From positions 565,988 through 629,987 of the forward strand of contig CAJNDS010002154.1 in assembly GCA_905221605.1 (NCBI GenBank): DNA of 64,000 bases. The letters are read 5' to 3'. The notes under the pieces are model-generated. The model ran no database searches. It was not told where the DNA came from and saw nothing but the letters and a program-made list of their open reading frames with translations. How positions within the stretch are numbered: the stretch's first letter is position 1; each line of letters begins with the position of its first letter. The position numbers were made by a program, and so were the translations under genes. Source of the DNA: Symbiodinium natans (lineage: Eukaryota; Sar; Dinophyceae; Suessiales; Symbiodiniaceae). Of the stretch, positions 53,287 to 63,154 are shown piece by piece.

Positions 53287-56200
53287 TCAGGTCCTTTCCT
53301 CCTTCTCGAGTTTCCCAACATTCTCACCCATGATCCCAAAGGCTTGCTGCCACATGTCGGCAGGCAACGTCAAGTTGAACCTCACCACATAGTCGGTCGG
53401 CAAGTGCCACTTACACTTGCAGATCCACACAACACCGCTTCGAGTCTCACTCGCAACCACCTTCTTCCAGCTTGCCGCCCTCTGCGTGTCGGTGATCTCC
53501 TCTTTCTTTTTCTCCAGGTCCTCCAAGAATCCTGCAACAGACTCCATCACGGATCTGTAGTGGCTGTAGGCCACAAACGACCACTTGTGGACTGGTCTCT
53601 CCCTCAGCTCCGGCTCGTGAATCCGAAGTGTATCACACGACAACATCGAAATCACTCGCACTCGCTCCACCAGTTCCTTAAACACCAAGGATCCTTCCTT
53701 TGCACTTCTCTTCCAGCGCAACACCCATGGGGGATAATACGAGCTCTCAGCTTCATCCTCCATGATCCTCTCTGCTCCCAAAATGGGTAGCATGCACAAC
53801 AGATCCACCATCCGCAAGACTCCGAGGTCCTGGTGCTCACCCAGAAGCAAAACAGGGATTATCCCTTTTCTCTTCAAGTACCTCACGAAGCTCAACATCG
53901 CCAGGCCACACGTTCCCGGCGGCACTTCCATGTACAGTCCTCCTTCATTCACTGCCATCTCCCAGATGATGGCCTTGCCACCAATCTGTCCACGGACATC
54001 CAAGATTCCGAAGATCTTCGTGGGTTTCTCCTGTAGCTCACACACCTCCTGGATGGGCTTCACCAGCTTCTCGTATGAGCTTTGATAGCGCAACATATCC
54101 TTGTCGGATAGCGTGCCTATCACGTCCTTGAGCTCTAGCTCATCCACTGGAGTTCCGCGCCGGCAGATACTCCATGACACATCACCGAACCACTTCGGCG
54201 GCTCTGGATCCGCCAGCTCCGGAAACACGTCGACCATCCGTTCAATCACCTTCGGCATGGCCTTGGGTTTCGGTGCAGCTTGGCCTGAGCCTCGGCTTTC
54301 ACCTTTATCACCCCTTTTTCCAGCAGCTCGGCGCTCCTTCTCTGCCTCTCGGAGATGGAATGCATGGCTTGCATCCGTGCCAGAGACTGTCACAGTCTGT
54401 TTGCACTTTTCGCACTTGGGCTTGCCACTTTCATCCCAGCTCAACCCGGCAGCATGCTCGGATCTGAACAACCATTTGCAAACCTTACACCAAAAGGGGC
54501 TTTTCATCTCAGCACCCTGCTCACCCTTCCTGCTGTCTTCAGCTGCCATTTTCCTGTCCTTCACCAAAGGTACAGGCTCCAGGCTAGGGCTAGCTTCCGT
54601 GGTGCTTGAACCAAAGCTTTTGCGGGTGGACCATAAATCCATTTCTTGAACCTCAGGGGAAGAGTCTTCACGAAGGGTTTCGGGACTTCTAAGGTGGAAA
54701 TTTTCAAAAACTTCACCACACTTTTTCACACTTTTCAACGATCCAACTTGCTCCACACTGCATCCAGTTGCCTCGGCACACTGGTATGCCTGAACTCCAA
54801 CCCTTGGTCGGATTCCACAGATCCTCCACACCTGCTGCACATCTTCACCAGGGTATATACCCATAGCTTGCTGGTGCTGACAGAATGTCACTTGACTCAA
54901 GCACTTTGTAAGAACGTCAGCGATCATTCCCGCTGTCGGGCACCAAATGACCTTCAAGGTCTGAGCTTCCTGTATCCGCTCCTGAAGATAGCAGACAGCG
55001 ATGTCTAAGTGGCGAACTCGCCTACTCAACCCACGGTTTAGCAAAACCGCTCTCGCTGAGGAACTGTCAGTGTGCAATCGGATCGTGACATCTGACTCGG
55101 CCAACTGACCGATCAAAGTCGCAAGTCCCTCACTCTCCTGTACCGCAGTCAAGATGGCTCTCAACTCGGCTTCACAAGAACTCAGCGATACACACCCTTG
55201 AACTCGAGAGATTCCCTTGATCAGGCATCCTCTATAAAAGATGGCTATGCCCGACACAGATCTTCGTCCTAACGACGCTTGGGGTGCCCAACTGGCATCC
55301 GCATACACTTCCAGCTGCGCCGGCCCACTGTCTGGTACATTCCCATCAGGGCCAAAGTACTGCCATGCATGGTATTGTCCCTTTAGGAACCTAATCACTT
55401 GTCGCAATGCTTGCTCAAAGCATGCTGTTGGCTTGGACTGTCCTTGCGAAAGAATGGACATCCACCTACTCAGGTCAGGTCTCGACTGACCCCACCATGC
55501 AATCCGGCCAAGTACTGCTCTGTACCTCGCAGCTGCAGTGTCACTCAACTCAGGATCCGAACCACTTGCTCTGCCCTTCTCGACCGTTTTCACGATGTCC
55601 GGAGGAGCAGTAACCACCTTCAGGTCCTTACAGAACTCTGTCTCGAACAGGGCATCTAAGTATGCCGGGGGCACTCGCATCCTGAGATGACTCCCTTGTC
55701 TCTCAATCTCTCGCCCCAAAAAGGTGATCTTTCCACCAGTGGAAGTGATTCGACCCGTTTCCTTGATCTTCAACTCTCCGTTCAGGGTGTCGGTCACCAA
55801 CCGAATGGCATCTCTAGTGCCACACAGAATCAAATCGTCCACATAGCACAACATGAGGAATCTTTTCCCTCTCACAGTGCCCTCGAAGACGGAAGGTTCC
55901 GTTGGGCATTGCTTCAACCCAACTTTCTTCACAACTGTCGCCAGCTTCAAGTTCCAAGCTTTGGCGGCAACTCTCAAACCATTCATGGCTTGATCCAGAA
56001 TCATAAACACCGGGACATAATAGTCCTTGCAGGCGGAAACATCCTTGGGCAATTGGATAATCGCCTTCGATCCTTTCGGAAGGGGGGAATGCAAGAATGC
56101 AGTGCTAACATCCAAAGTTGCGATATCCATAGCATCTACCGAAGCAATGGCCAAAAGCGTCCGTAACGCTTCTAAAGAAGGAGTCGTAGCACTCAGTCCT

Positions 56201-59200
56201 AAAGATGATGCTGTGCTCCCCTTTGCGATGTCTTGCACCACACACCGAGCTCTCACAGCTTCCTTGCCATTCACCACCTTTGGGCCTATGACCCATCGGG
56301 TTGGGATGATCTTTATCCCATGCTGACGAGCAAACTTCTGAGCCTCGTCTGCTCCAACCACTCTCCCTGCTTTGTGAGCAGTCATACTCTGCAGCTCAGT
56401 TCGCCGGCCTTCCACTGTTTTATCCACATCTAATGGACATCCATCTATCTCAGACAGAACACTCGTGGGTCTTGCCAGCCAAACTTGGGATCCACACACC
56501 TTCATGGACTCCGGGAAAGTGCTATTCTTGTTGAGCAGAATCGAATTGGTCACATGTACCAACTTCGGACTCTCGTCACTGCTTACCATTTTAATAGGAC
56601 CTTGAGGCACATCGAGTCTTGGGTCTAAATAAATACGATTGATCAGCCGGGGAACTCGATTGGACTCATCTGGAACTGAGTTCACATCTGAAGTTAAACT
56701 CTCTAAACGCCGGGGAACTCGACTGGACTCATTTGGAACTGAATCCACATCCATTTGAGGTTTTTCTTCCTCCATTGGGATCGCTTCATCCTCAGCGGGA
56801 GTTTCTCCTTCGAAGTATCCAGGTTCCATTGCCTCATCTGGAATCCCTTGGTAAGGCAAACTTGGATCCTCAAAATCCTCCATGTCAACATCCACAACTT
56901 CTGTCGCAGGTGTTGGGACGCTTTGCCTCTCCTCCAACTTGGGATCTGGTCGACTCTCATAGGTGATCTTCGGGCGTTTCAGGAGTGAAGGCTCACTTCC
57001 AGACTCCATCACCCCCGCATCCTTTGAGCTTCTCTGGTCCATTTTTGGAGTTTCCTCTGTTGGTTCTTTCGATTCCAACCGTTGTCGTTGAGCTTTCAAC
57101 CAATCATCATACCGTTTTCGGCATTCAGCATTGTGGTTGGCTTTTCCTCTTTTTGGACCACACGCAGGACAGTTCGCTGTGCCACCATGTTCCTTCACCC
57201 ATGCAGCTGGAGGTCCAACTTTGCTCATGTCTGTGGTCGGTCCATCAGACACTCGGGCCTCAAAGGCCTTGTCCGCTTCACCTTCAATCCGATCGGGCAC
57301 ACCATCCTCTTTCTCCTTCAGAATCGGGGGAGCCAATGTATCCGATGGATCATGCTCCTTGAGCAAATGTTGACAATGCTCCAACCCAATCTTCAACGGA
57401 ACGATGTGCTTGATGGACTTTGCTCGAAAGTGTTTTGGACAACCATCCACCATGGCACTCACAACATGAGTCAAGCCACCAACTTCAGGGTACACATAGG
57501 CTGCTTCCACAAACCGGGAGAGCGCCGTGGTTTTCATCGAATCCGGTAGCTCAGCCAGAACTGTAGCACCTATCAACGACGATCCACACTCATGGAGGGA
57601 TCTCTGTAGTACCAACTCCTGGGGTGATTTCTTCCCATCAAAGGCAGCTGCATGGTGATTGTGCATTGCAGCACAGTAAATCAGACCAAACTCAAACGCT
57701 CGAGGACTTCTCTTCAAGTCAAAGCCCTGCGCTCGTAGATCCAACCTCACCGTGCTGAACAACTCCTTGAGTGTTCTCACTGCCCTTTCCACACCACCAA
57801 CCGCTTCATGTCCCTGCGGAGGTGCTCTTTGGGTCACAATCCTAATCCCCAGATTTGCTCTCTTGATGAGGGCGCTCACCGCTGTCTCGCTGTCTGTCCT
57901 CAACAGTACAGCAGACCCTGCAATGTCCAGTCCGAAAGCATTCATCCAATAACGAATCCAGCTGGAGGTATTGTAAGCATTGGTCCCTACCAACAGACAT
58001 CCAATCATTCTGGTTGACATTTCAGTCATGACCAGTACTTTCATGTTGGGAGCCGTCGGCTGGTCTTTCGCAAAAGTACCAGATACCAAGTTGATGAAGC
58101 AGAAATCTGCTTGCAACGCCACGGGACGGTCTTGAGCATCCTTGGTCCGACGATGCTGGGTTGTTCCTCTTGTCATCCGACAATGAGGACATTCGGACGA
58201 AAAAGGAATGTGGCCTCGCATCCGATGCAGCTCCATTTCTTCTTGCTTTTTCTTGGTCATTGACTGCACTGACTGCATCTGATCAACCTCCATCGGTCGT
58301 TGGCCATCATCCACATCCATGGGTCGAACCTCAGTTCTTCCAAAGGTTAATTTCTTTCGCTTTCCAGCATCACCTTGCAGGTAGATCCAAGGACATCCAG
58401 CCCAGGATACTCCATATCCCATGACTCCTTTCTTCTCGTGTCGCAGCGAAATCTCTCTTCGAGTGAACTTCACTTCCCAACCAGTATTCACCATCTGCTC
58501 GGTGCTCAAGATGTTGTGAGCCACATCTGCTACAACTCCAGTCACACACACCGATGTCAAACCAAGATACTGCTTTCCTTCATACATAGGCAGCAAGGCT
58601 CGGATGCGAACTCGCTCGAAGACATTCACCGGGGTGTCGTTGGCTGCTGAGTACCTCTCATTAGGTCCCAACGCCTTCCGATCCAAGATCTGGAACTCAT
58701 CCAAGTATCTTTTCGCAATCACAGTCACCGATGCTCCTGAGTCAATCAACCACCATTTGCTTGCATCATCCTTTTCCATGCTTTTGACTTGATTCATCGG
58801 AGGTTTCATCAAAGACCGAACTGACTTAGATGGCAACATCTGAGATAAATCGGTAGAGATCCGATGCTCCAACTCGGCAATCCGGCCTCTCGTCTCAACT
58901 TCCCATGACCAATCTATCTCATCAGTACTCCGGGGAATCCACTCTTTTCTCACTTCATCGAGCAATTCTTCCAGAGGTTGCAACACAGATTCCACTCGGG
59001 CCTCTGACTCATGTTCATTCCATTCACCTCCAGTTAGCTGGTAGTCACTCGACTCACCCTCTTGGGAGACTTCAGCAACTGTCTTCCCCTTTCCTTTGCC
59101 TTTTCCTTTGGGCTTTCCCTTTTCGGGCTTCTCCTTGGGATCTCCTTTTGCCTTGGCTTTCGCCTTAGCATTGGGGGAATTGGGCTTCTTGCCTGAATCT

Positions 59201-60873
59201 CCCTCCTTATACCAGCAATCGCGGGCATAATGTCCCTTTCCACCACACACATAGCACTCCACATCCTTCTTGTTCTGGCTTGAAGCTCGTTTGCCAGCAC
59301 CTTTGCTTGATTCGCGCTTGCCTTTCTGTTCCTTTCCTTTGCCTTTTGGTTTTCCTTCGTTGCCCTTTCCCTTATTGGGATCTCGAAAAGGTTGAAGCTT
59401 CGTGCCAGGGGCTTCTGACCACACCCTTTGTTGCACCTCAAACTTCAGAGCAACTCTTTTCAGATCTTCAAACGATTCACTATCGCAATGCAACAAGCAA
59501 TGGCTTCTACACCGATCTGGCAAACTGCGCAGCAAAACCATAACCGAATCCGCTTCTTGGATCTGCAAACCACCAGCATGCACATCGGGCTCAAGACTAT
59601 TGAGCAGCTTGGTGTACTTGTTCAACTCATGCTCAATCTTTCGAATGATCTCCGGAATACTGGGTGCTTTCACGGTTTGATTCACCAGCTGCGACCGAAA
59701 GAACAGGAATTCAGCTCGCGACTTCAGGCAAAACTCCTTCGCCAGCAATCTCAAAGCCACAAAACCAGATTGTTGATAAGTGCTCTCACTTTCAACATAT
59801 GTCTGCAAAATCAGAGAACTCTTCTCATGATTTGCAAAAGTCTGTCGCAGGATGTGCATCAGCCTCGTCGCCCTCTTCTGTTGCTCCACAGTAAGTCGAT
59901 CCTGTTTCAGCCGAGACTCTTCTTGAGTCTTCACCGCATGCATGAGCTCATTGGGAAACACTTCTGAACCCAAACAAACCCAACTGGTCAGCTTCTCCAT
60001 CCAGGTCAAGAATCCAAGAGCTTCAGAGATGCGATCCTTCCAAGACGAAAAGTCAATGGTCGGCAAACTGGGCAACCATTTGTCCGATCGAGCAAACACA
60101 TCCCTTTCACTTTCTTGCTCCAGAGGTGGAGGTCTCAGTGGGGGACTTGGGCTCGCCATCCGAAAAAGCTGGGTCCCCTTCGCAGGAGTACCCACTGGCG
60201 ATGCACCTTGACATCCCGAAGAAGAACTGGGCATGTTCTCAGGAACACCATCCTGAGGTAAGGGGGGATTCAACTGTTGCTGTTGCTGTGGCTGCTGTTG
60301 CTGATGCTGCTGTATCATCCACTGCTGATGCTGCTGCTGTTGCTGATGCTGCTGTATCATCCACTGCTGATGCTGCTGCTGTTGCTGCACCATGGACGAA
60401 GTCATCGTTTGCATAAACTGCTGTTGCTGCACAACCAGTTGCTGCATCATGCTTTCCAATTCTCGCACTTGTCTCGTCAACCCTTGCACGTCGGGTGATG
60501 TTTGTGATGGTGTCACCACAGGTTGAGGAGGTCCAGTGGATAGTCCTGGTGGTAACGAAGGACTTCCTACCGCTTGCTGAGGCAAACCAGGGGGAAACGA
60601 AGGGCCTCCCATTGTCTGTTTGGGTGCTCCAGTAGCTACCCCATGAGGGCTTCTGGCGGGAGTTCGACCTCTGGGCACTGGGCCATACACAGGTTGGCTT
60701 CCTTGTGCCAAACCTTGCACCCACAGTGGGTTGGGATTTCCCAAACCTGGAAAAGGGTCTACCCTTCGCCTTGTCTCAGCATCCATGATGGGCACAGAGC
60801 TTCCACGCTCTCGTCCACCTCTTGGACTCCTCACATGAGCTCCACTGGTATGTCGTGGGGGTGTATTCAACAT
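53287..60873 (-). CDS. Ty1/copia Gag-Pol polyprotein with long C-terminal extension, 2528 residues
   Basis: Starts at an ATG at 60873, 415 bases inside the 5' LTR edge. Residues ~1-250 are Pro/Gln-rich with two poly-Q runs. A gag domain (~260-500) precedes the zinc knuckle CYVCGGKGHYARDCW (~540). Protease: WLIDSGASVTVIAK (~705). Integrase: HRMRGHIPFSSECPHCRMT (~890) and a DDE core with DFCFIN and LRTDSETAV. RT: WVIGPKVVNGKEAVRARCVV and the active site LCYVDDLIL (~1675). RNase H: VYADASWA (~1855), SLSSCEAELRAI, LHTDSSSARAVLL, ending DVLTKCLSQ (~1990). These make and insert the element's cDNA in capsid-like particles. A further ~530 residues follow RNase H, which normally ends the polyprotein: a zinc-ribbon-like WCKVCKWLF...KCEKCKQTV (~2130-2160) and an unrecognised domain (GILDVRGQIGGKAIIWEMAV). 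All catalytic motifs are intact, so it may be active apart from the frame break at its end. Confidence 0.95.
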   Translation of the reverse strand: MLNTPPRHTSGAHVRSPRGGRERGSSVPIMDAETRRRVDPFPGLGNPNPLWVQGLAQGSQPVYGPVPRGRTPARSPHGVATGAPKQTMGGPSFPPGLPQQAVGSPSLPPGLSTGPPQPVVTPSQTSPDVQGLTRQVRELESMMQQLVVQQQQFMQTMTSSMVQQQQQHQQWMIQQHQQQQQHQQWMIQQHQQQQPQQQQQLNPPLPQDGVPENMPSSSSGCQGASPVGTPAKGTQLFRMASPSPPLRPPPLEQESERDVFARSDKWLPSLPTIDFSSWKDRISEALGFLTWMEKLTSWVCLGSEVFPNELMHAVKTQEESRLKQDRLTVEQQKRATRLMHILRQTFANHEKSSLILQTYVESESTYQQSGFVALRLLAKEFCLKSRAEFLFFRSQLVNQTVKAPSIPEIIRKIEHELNKYTKLLNSLEPDVHAGGLQIQEADSVMVLLRSLPDRCRSHCLLHCDSESFEDLKRVALKFEVQQRVWSEAPGTKLQPFRDPNKGKGNEGKPKGKGKEQKGKRESSKGAGKRASSQNKKDVECYVCGGKGHYARDCWYKEGDSGKKPNSPNAKAKAKAKGDPKEKPEKGKPKGKGKGKGKTVAEVSQEGESSDYQLTGGEWNEHESEARVESVLQPLEELLDEVRKEWIPRSTDEIDWSWEVETRGRIAELEHRISTDLSQMLPSKSVRSLMKPPMNQVKSMEKDDASKWWLIDSGASVTVIAKRYLDEFQILDRKALGPNERYSAANDTPVNVFERVRIRALLPMYEGKQYLGLTSVCVTGVVADVAHNILSTEQMVNTGWEVKFTRREISLRHEKKGVMGYGVSWAGCPWIYLQGDAGKRKKLTFGRTEVRPMDVDDGQRPMEVDQMQSVQSMTKKKQEEMELHRMRGHIPFSSECPHCRMTRGTTQHRRTKDAQDRPVALQADFCFINLVSGTFAKDQPTAPNMKVLVMTEMSTRMIGCLLVGTNAYNTSSWIRYWMNAFGLDIAGSAVLLRTDSETAVSALIKRANLGIRIVTQRAPPQGHEAVGGVERAVRTLKELFSTVRLDLRAQGFDLKRSPRAFEFGLIYCAAMHNHHAAAFDGKKSPQELVLQRSLHECGSSLIGATVLAELPDSMKTTALSRFVEAAYVYPEVGGLTHVVSAMVDGCPKHFRAKSIKHIVPLKIGLEHCQHLLKEHDPSDTLAPPILKEKEDGVPDRIEGEADKAFEARVSDGPTTDMSKVGPPAAWVKEHGGTANCPACGPKRGKANHNAECRKRYDDWLKAQRQRLESKEPTEETPKMDQRSSKDAGVMESGSEPSLLKRPKITYESRPDPKLEERQSVPTPATEVVDVDMEDFEDPSLPYQGIPDEAMEPGYFEGETPAEDEAIPMEEEKPQMDVDSVPNESSRVPRRLESLTSDVNSVPDESNRVPRLINRIYLDPRLDVPQGPIKMVSSDESPKLVHVTNSILLNKNSTFPESMKVCGSQVWLARPTSVLSEIDGCPLDVDKTVEGRRTELQSMTAHKAGRVVGADEAQKFARQHGIKIIPTRWVIGPKVVNGKEAVRARCVVQDIAKGSTASSLGLSATTPSLEALRTLLAIASVDAMDIATLDVSTAFLHSPLPKGSKAIIQLPKDVSACKDYYVPVFMILDQAMNGLRVAAKAWNLKLATVVKKVGLKQCPTEPSVFEGTVRGKRFLMLCYVDDLILCGTRDAIRLVTDTLNGELKIKETGRITSTGGKITFLGREIERQGSHLRMRVPPAYLDALFETEFCKDLKVVTAPPDIVKTVEKGRASGSDPELSDTAAARYRAVLGRIAWWGQSRPDLSRWMSILSQGQSKPTACFEQALRQVIRFLKGQYHAWQYFGPDGNVPDSGPAQLEVYADASWAPQASLGRRSVSGIAIFYRGCLIKGISRVQGCVSLSSCEAELRAILTAVQESEGLATLIGQLAESDVTIRLHTDSSSARAVLLNRGLSRRVRHLDIAVCYLQERIQEAQTLKVIWCPTAGMIADVLTKCLSQVTFCQHQQAMGIYPGEDVQQVWRICGIRPRVGVQAYQCAEATGCSVEQVGSLKSVKKCGEVFENFHLRSPETLREDSSPEVQEMDLWSTRKSFGSSTTEASPSLEPVPLVKDRKMAAEDSRKGEQGAEMKSPFWCKVCKWLFRSEHAAGLSWDESGKPKCEKCKQTVTVSGTDASHAFHLREAEKERRAAGKRGDKGESRGSGQAAPKPKAMPKVIERMVDVFPELADPEPPKWFGDVSWSICRRGTPVDELELKDVIGTLSDKDMLRYQSSYEKLVKPIQEVCELQEKPTKIFGILDVRGQIGGKAIIWEMAVNEGGLYMEVPPGTCGLAMLSFVRYLKRKGIIPVLLLGEHQDLGVLRMVDLLCMLPILGAERIMEDEAESSYYPPWVLRWKRSAKEGSLVFKELVERVRVISMLSCDTLRIHEPELRERPVHKWSFVAYSHYRSVMESVAGFLEDLEKKKEEITDTQRAASWKKVVASETRSGVVWICKCKWHLPTDYVVRFNLTLPADMWQQAFGIMGENVGKLEKEERT
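60265..60405. repeat. CTG-rich repeat with ~50-bp direct duplication encoding poly-Gln
   Basis: TGTTGCTGATGCTGCTGTATCATCC occurs twice (about 60297 and 60339) with CACTGCTGATGCTGCTGCTG after each. In the polyprotein it codes for Q-rich runs separated by WMIQQHQ. Confidence 0.9.
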
Positions 60874-61273
60874 AGTTCCTGAACTCAGGCTCCAGCCTGC
60901 AGTCTCTCCACAACGTCTTCTGGCGAAAATTCTCTCACCAACACCAGATGGTCCAGGCTCCTGAAGAACCTTAGTTCTACTCTACCAAGCACCGTATTCC
61001 TCCAAGATCCGTCACAACCAATCCAGTTCCAGACAAACCACCTTGCCCGGGCTCCAAAGTGCCTCAACAGCCGCTGAACCAACTGCTTCCAAGCCTGATG
61101 AGTCCGGATCCGCCTCACATGGGTAGGCTTCCCGGTACTCACTTACACGGTCCGAGACAAGAGATTCCGGTCCACTGGCAGTCTGGGCTCCAAACCCAAA
61201 CTTGCCTCCAGGCACTCACAGAGTCCTGACAGACAACCAACGACCATACACGGACTCGAACCACAAGGCACAA
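60874..61273 (-). other. 5' leader of the copia element
   Basis: Between the primer-binding site and the gag ATG. No long frame on the element's strand; packaging and leader signals would be expected here. Confidence 0.6.
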
Positions 61274-61285
61274 GCTCCGCTACCA
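61274..61285 (-). promoter_or_regulatory. Primer-binding site
   Basis: On the minus strand TGGTAGCGGAGC begins two bases (CG) after the 5' LTR. It resembles TGGTATCAGAGC, the initiator-Met tRNA primer site common in copia elements, with three differences. The primer is therefore likely a tRNA-iMet variant, but this is inferred. Confidence 0.7.
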
Positions 61286-61287
61286 CG

Positions 61288-61557
61288 TGAAAAACCGAAG
61301 GTCCCTCTGGTACCTTTCTCTTGAAATTGTCTTTTGTGAGCTTAAACTCAGCTTCAGAACGAAGTTCCTACACACTGCACACTCACTTTTAAATAGCGTA
61401 TTGGGCAAAAACACACTCGTATGATTTCCTTGGAAATCAAAGAGGCATAAACCATCGGATGGGATCACACGGATTCCCAATCACTCCGAAGCAAAACAAA
61501 CCTATACAAGCTGATCCAAACATGACAAAAACATCACTGATCAGCCACAATCTTCCA
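61288..61557 (-). repeat. 5' LTR of the copia element (internally deleted, 270 bp)
   Basis: Same ends as the 3' LTR but lacking about 100 internal bases; the join reads CTTGAAATTGTC on the plus strand. The TATTTAAAAG box is kept at about 61388-61396 (minus), so transcription from it is still possible. In a new insertion both LTRs are copied from one template and are equal in length, so the difference arose after insertion or the ends come from different copies. Confidence 0.92.
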
Positions 61558-62455
61558 CTAACGGCCCCCACTGGGCGCTCTAGAAACTTCACGCAAGCTT
61601 GGTACTCAAAGACATGCCACTGCAAGACAGCTTCTGCACTGCCAATAACTAGTCCAAGGCAGCGGATCCATGCTTCTTGAGGCGTGCCACGCGCTTCACC
61701 TGGCAAGCTCGAAGGCCCGAAGGACTTTAAGATTCCATTCTGGCTGATGGTTTCATCGCAGAGCCCAAAAGCGAAAAGCTTCTTGGCGCTCGAAGAGAAT
61801 GATTTGGTCAGGCAGAAACTTGGTCCCTTCAAAACTTTTGCCCGAAAACCCTTAAAGCTCTCTAGATCCTGCATTGAAAAAACCTGTAATGGGTGTGGTT
61901 AGCAACAAACTGACAGTTCAAATCCGAAGTTTTTCCAGACTGCGAACCATAACATTTTCTCCCAAGGCCGCCGGAAACAAATCCAAGGACAGAGCTTTGC
62001 GGCAGAGCAAGAGTGCGTCAAGCTGCCTTGGGTCGCTGTCAAGGCAATCTTCCTCTGTTGACATGTCCAAGTTGGGCCGCAAGGCAACGAGTTGTCTCGT
62101 GTGGCGGCAGGAAAGTGACGTTGCGGGGCAGCCTCAGACTTCCATCATTTGCCAATCTTCACAATCTTCGGATGCTCGTCGGAGCAGAGTTTGAAGTTTG
62201 GCTTTGAGTTTTTATGTCTAGTGGACTAACCAGCCCCAAAGTGGCGTCCCTGCCCTGAACTGTGTTTACATTCCAGTTTTGCACGTGCTCACCAAGCTTT
62301 TCGCAGAAAAACTCATGCTTGGATGACCAAAGGGAGCGATGCGGCTGCACCGTTTGCATGTGCAGTCCACTCGGGCGAGAACTTGCCAGAACTGTGATTC
62401 TTCTTTCGGACATTTTTTTGTAAACGTTTACGCTTTTCTCAATGTGCTTCGGACG
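61558..62455. other. No supported gene; flank of the copia element
   Basis: Short frames only. The minus frame 61874-61437 spans the LTR edge and is not a gene. Confidence 0.4.
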
Positions 62456-62456
62456 G

Positions 62457-62476
62457 TCCGTACCCTTTGGCTCAAG
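62457..62476 (+). other. Probable relict of the dinoflagellate spliced leader
   Basis: TCCGTACCCTTTGGCTCAAG resembles the 22-base dinoflagellate spliced leader, which ends TTTTGGCTCAAG and begins (D)CCGTAGCC. It differs by a two-base deletion and one or two substitutions in the middle. Spliced leaders are added to mRNA by trans-splicing, so a genomic copy marks DNA made from reverse-transcribed mRNA. The start of the downstream frame is 680 bases away on the same strand. T-rich ACATTTTTTTG about 45 bases upstream may be a promoter element. Confidence 0.45.
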
Positions 62477-62801
62477 GCCGCTTTGCTAGAAGGGGTGGGA
62501 GTCCGTAGCTAAAGATTTGGCTTTGCTTGGAACCCACGTAGGTAGCGGCCCCTCTGGGACAGCCTGGAGGCGTAGGTGTGCTTGGTACTGTGTTTGCTTT
62601 GTAGCTAGGGGTTCTTAGCATTGCGCAGTTCCTTGTGAGCGCCCGCTTCCAAGAAGAATCCAAGCTTGGCTTTGGATTTCGCACTGTAAACACTTTGCAA
62701 GCTGCATTGGCTTTCCCTTAAGTCTTTGTGGGTTGACGCTCGAAAGTTGCGTCAACTGAGCCCTCAGTTGTCCTGCCACCTTTCTCTAACTAGTGGAGAC
62801 T

Positions 62802-63024
62802 GAGAACGCCCGTTCTCTTTCTCTTTGTTTCTCTTTCTTGCTTGACGAGTGAGACTGAGAACGCCCGTTCTCTTTCTCTGACGCTTCTCTTTCTTGCAAC
62901 TTGCTGAGATTGAGAACGCCCGTTCTCTTTCTCTTACTTTTTACGTTGTGTTCCCTTTCTTTATCAAAGTTGGGAACGCCCGTTTATTTCCTTGTTAAGT
63001 TGCTGAGTGTGAACGCACGTTCTC
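62802..63024. repeat. Five palindrome-bearing repeats (GAGAACGCCCGTTCTC) upstream of the right-end gene
   Basis: Perfect palindromes (arms GAGAACG/CGTTCTC, spacer CC) at 62802-62817, 62857-62872 and 62912-62927, exactly 55 bases apart, each followed by TTTCTCT and CTTTCTTGC-like sequence. Degraded copies are at 62972 (GGGAACGCCCGTTTA) and 63009 (GTGAACGCACGTTCTC). They lie in the presumed leader of the next gene. Confidence 0.93.
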
Positions 63025-63154
63025 TTTCTTGCAAACTTCTTAAGGGTGGGAGCTTCTTTACTTTATTTGCACCTTTTGGCAAATTTGTCTTGCGCATTGT
63101 GCAGTACGGATAGGCAACATCGATGGAAGCGCATTTCAGTGTCTTGCCGACTTT

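Larger units (their letters stand above)
51786..61557 (-). mobile_element. Nearly intact Ty1/copia LTR retrotransposon
   Basis: Direct LTRs lie at 51786-52156 and 61288-61557, both with TG...CA ends on each strand. The tRNA-primer site follows the 5' LTR, a G6 polypurine run precedes the 3' LTR, and a single Gag-Pol frame of 2528 residues has the order gag, zinc knuckle, protease, integrase, RT, RNase H that defines Ty1/copia. The shared LTR sequence differs by roughly 2-3 percent by eye, so insertion is fairly recent. The five bases flanking the two ends (TTGCG before, CTAAC after) do not match, so no target-site duplication is visible; the ends may have recombined with another copy. Confidence 0.93.

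Noticed and set aside
52590-53333. 247-residue Ser/Ala-rich plus-strand frame
   Set aside because: Antisense to the charged C-terminal continuation of the copia polyprotein, whose codon pattern explains it.
61240-61275. tRNA-like T-arm (GGTTCGAGTCC on the minus strand)
   Set aside because: No acceptor, D or anticodon arm can be formed around it; it is in the copia leader.
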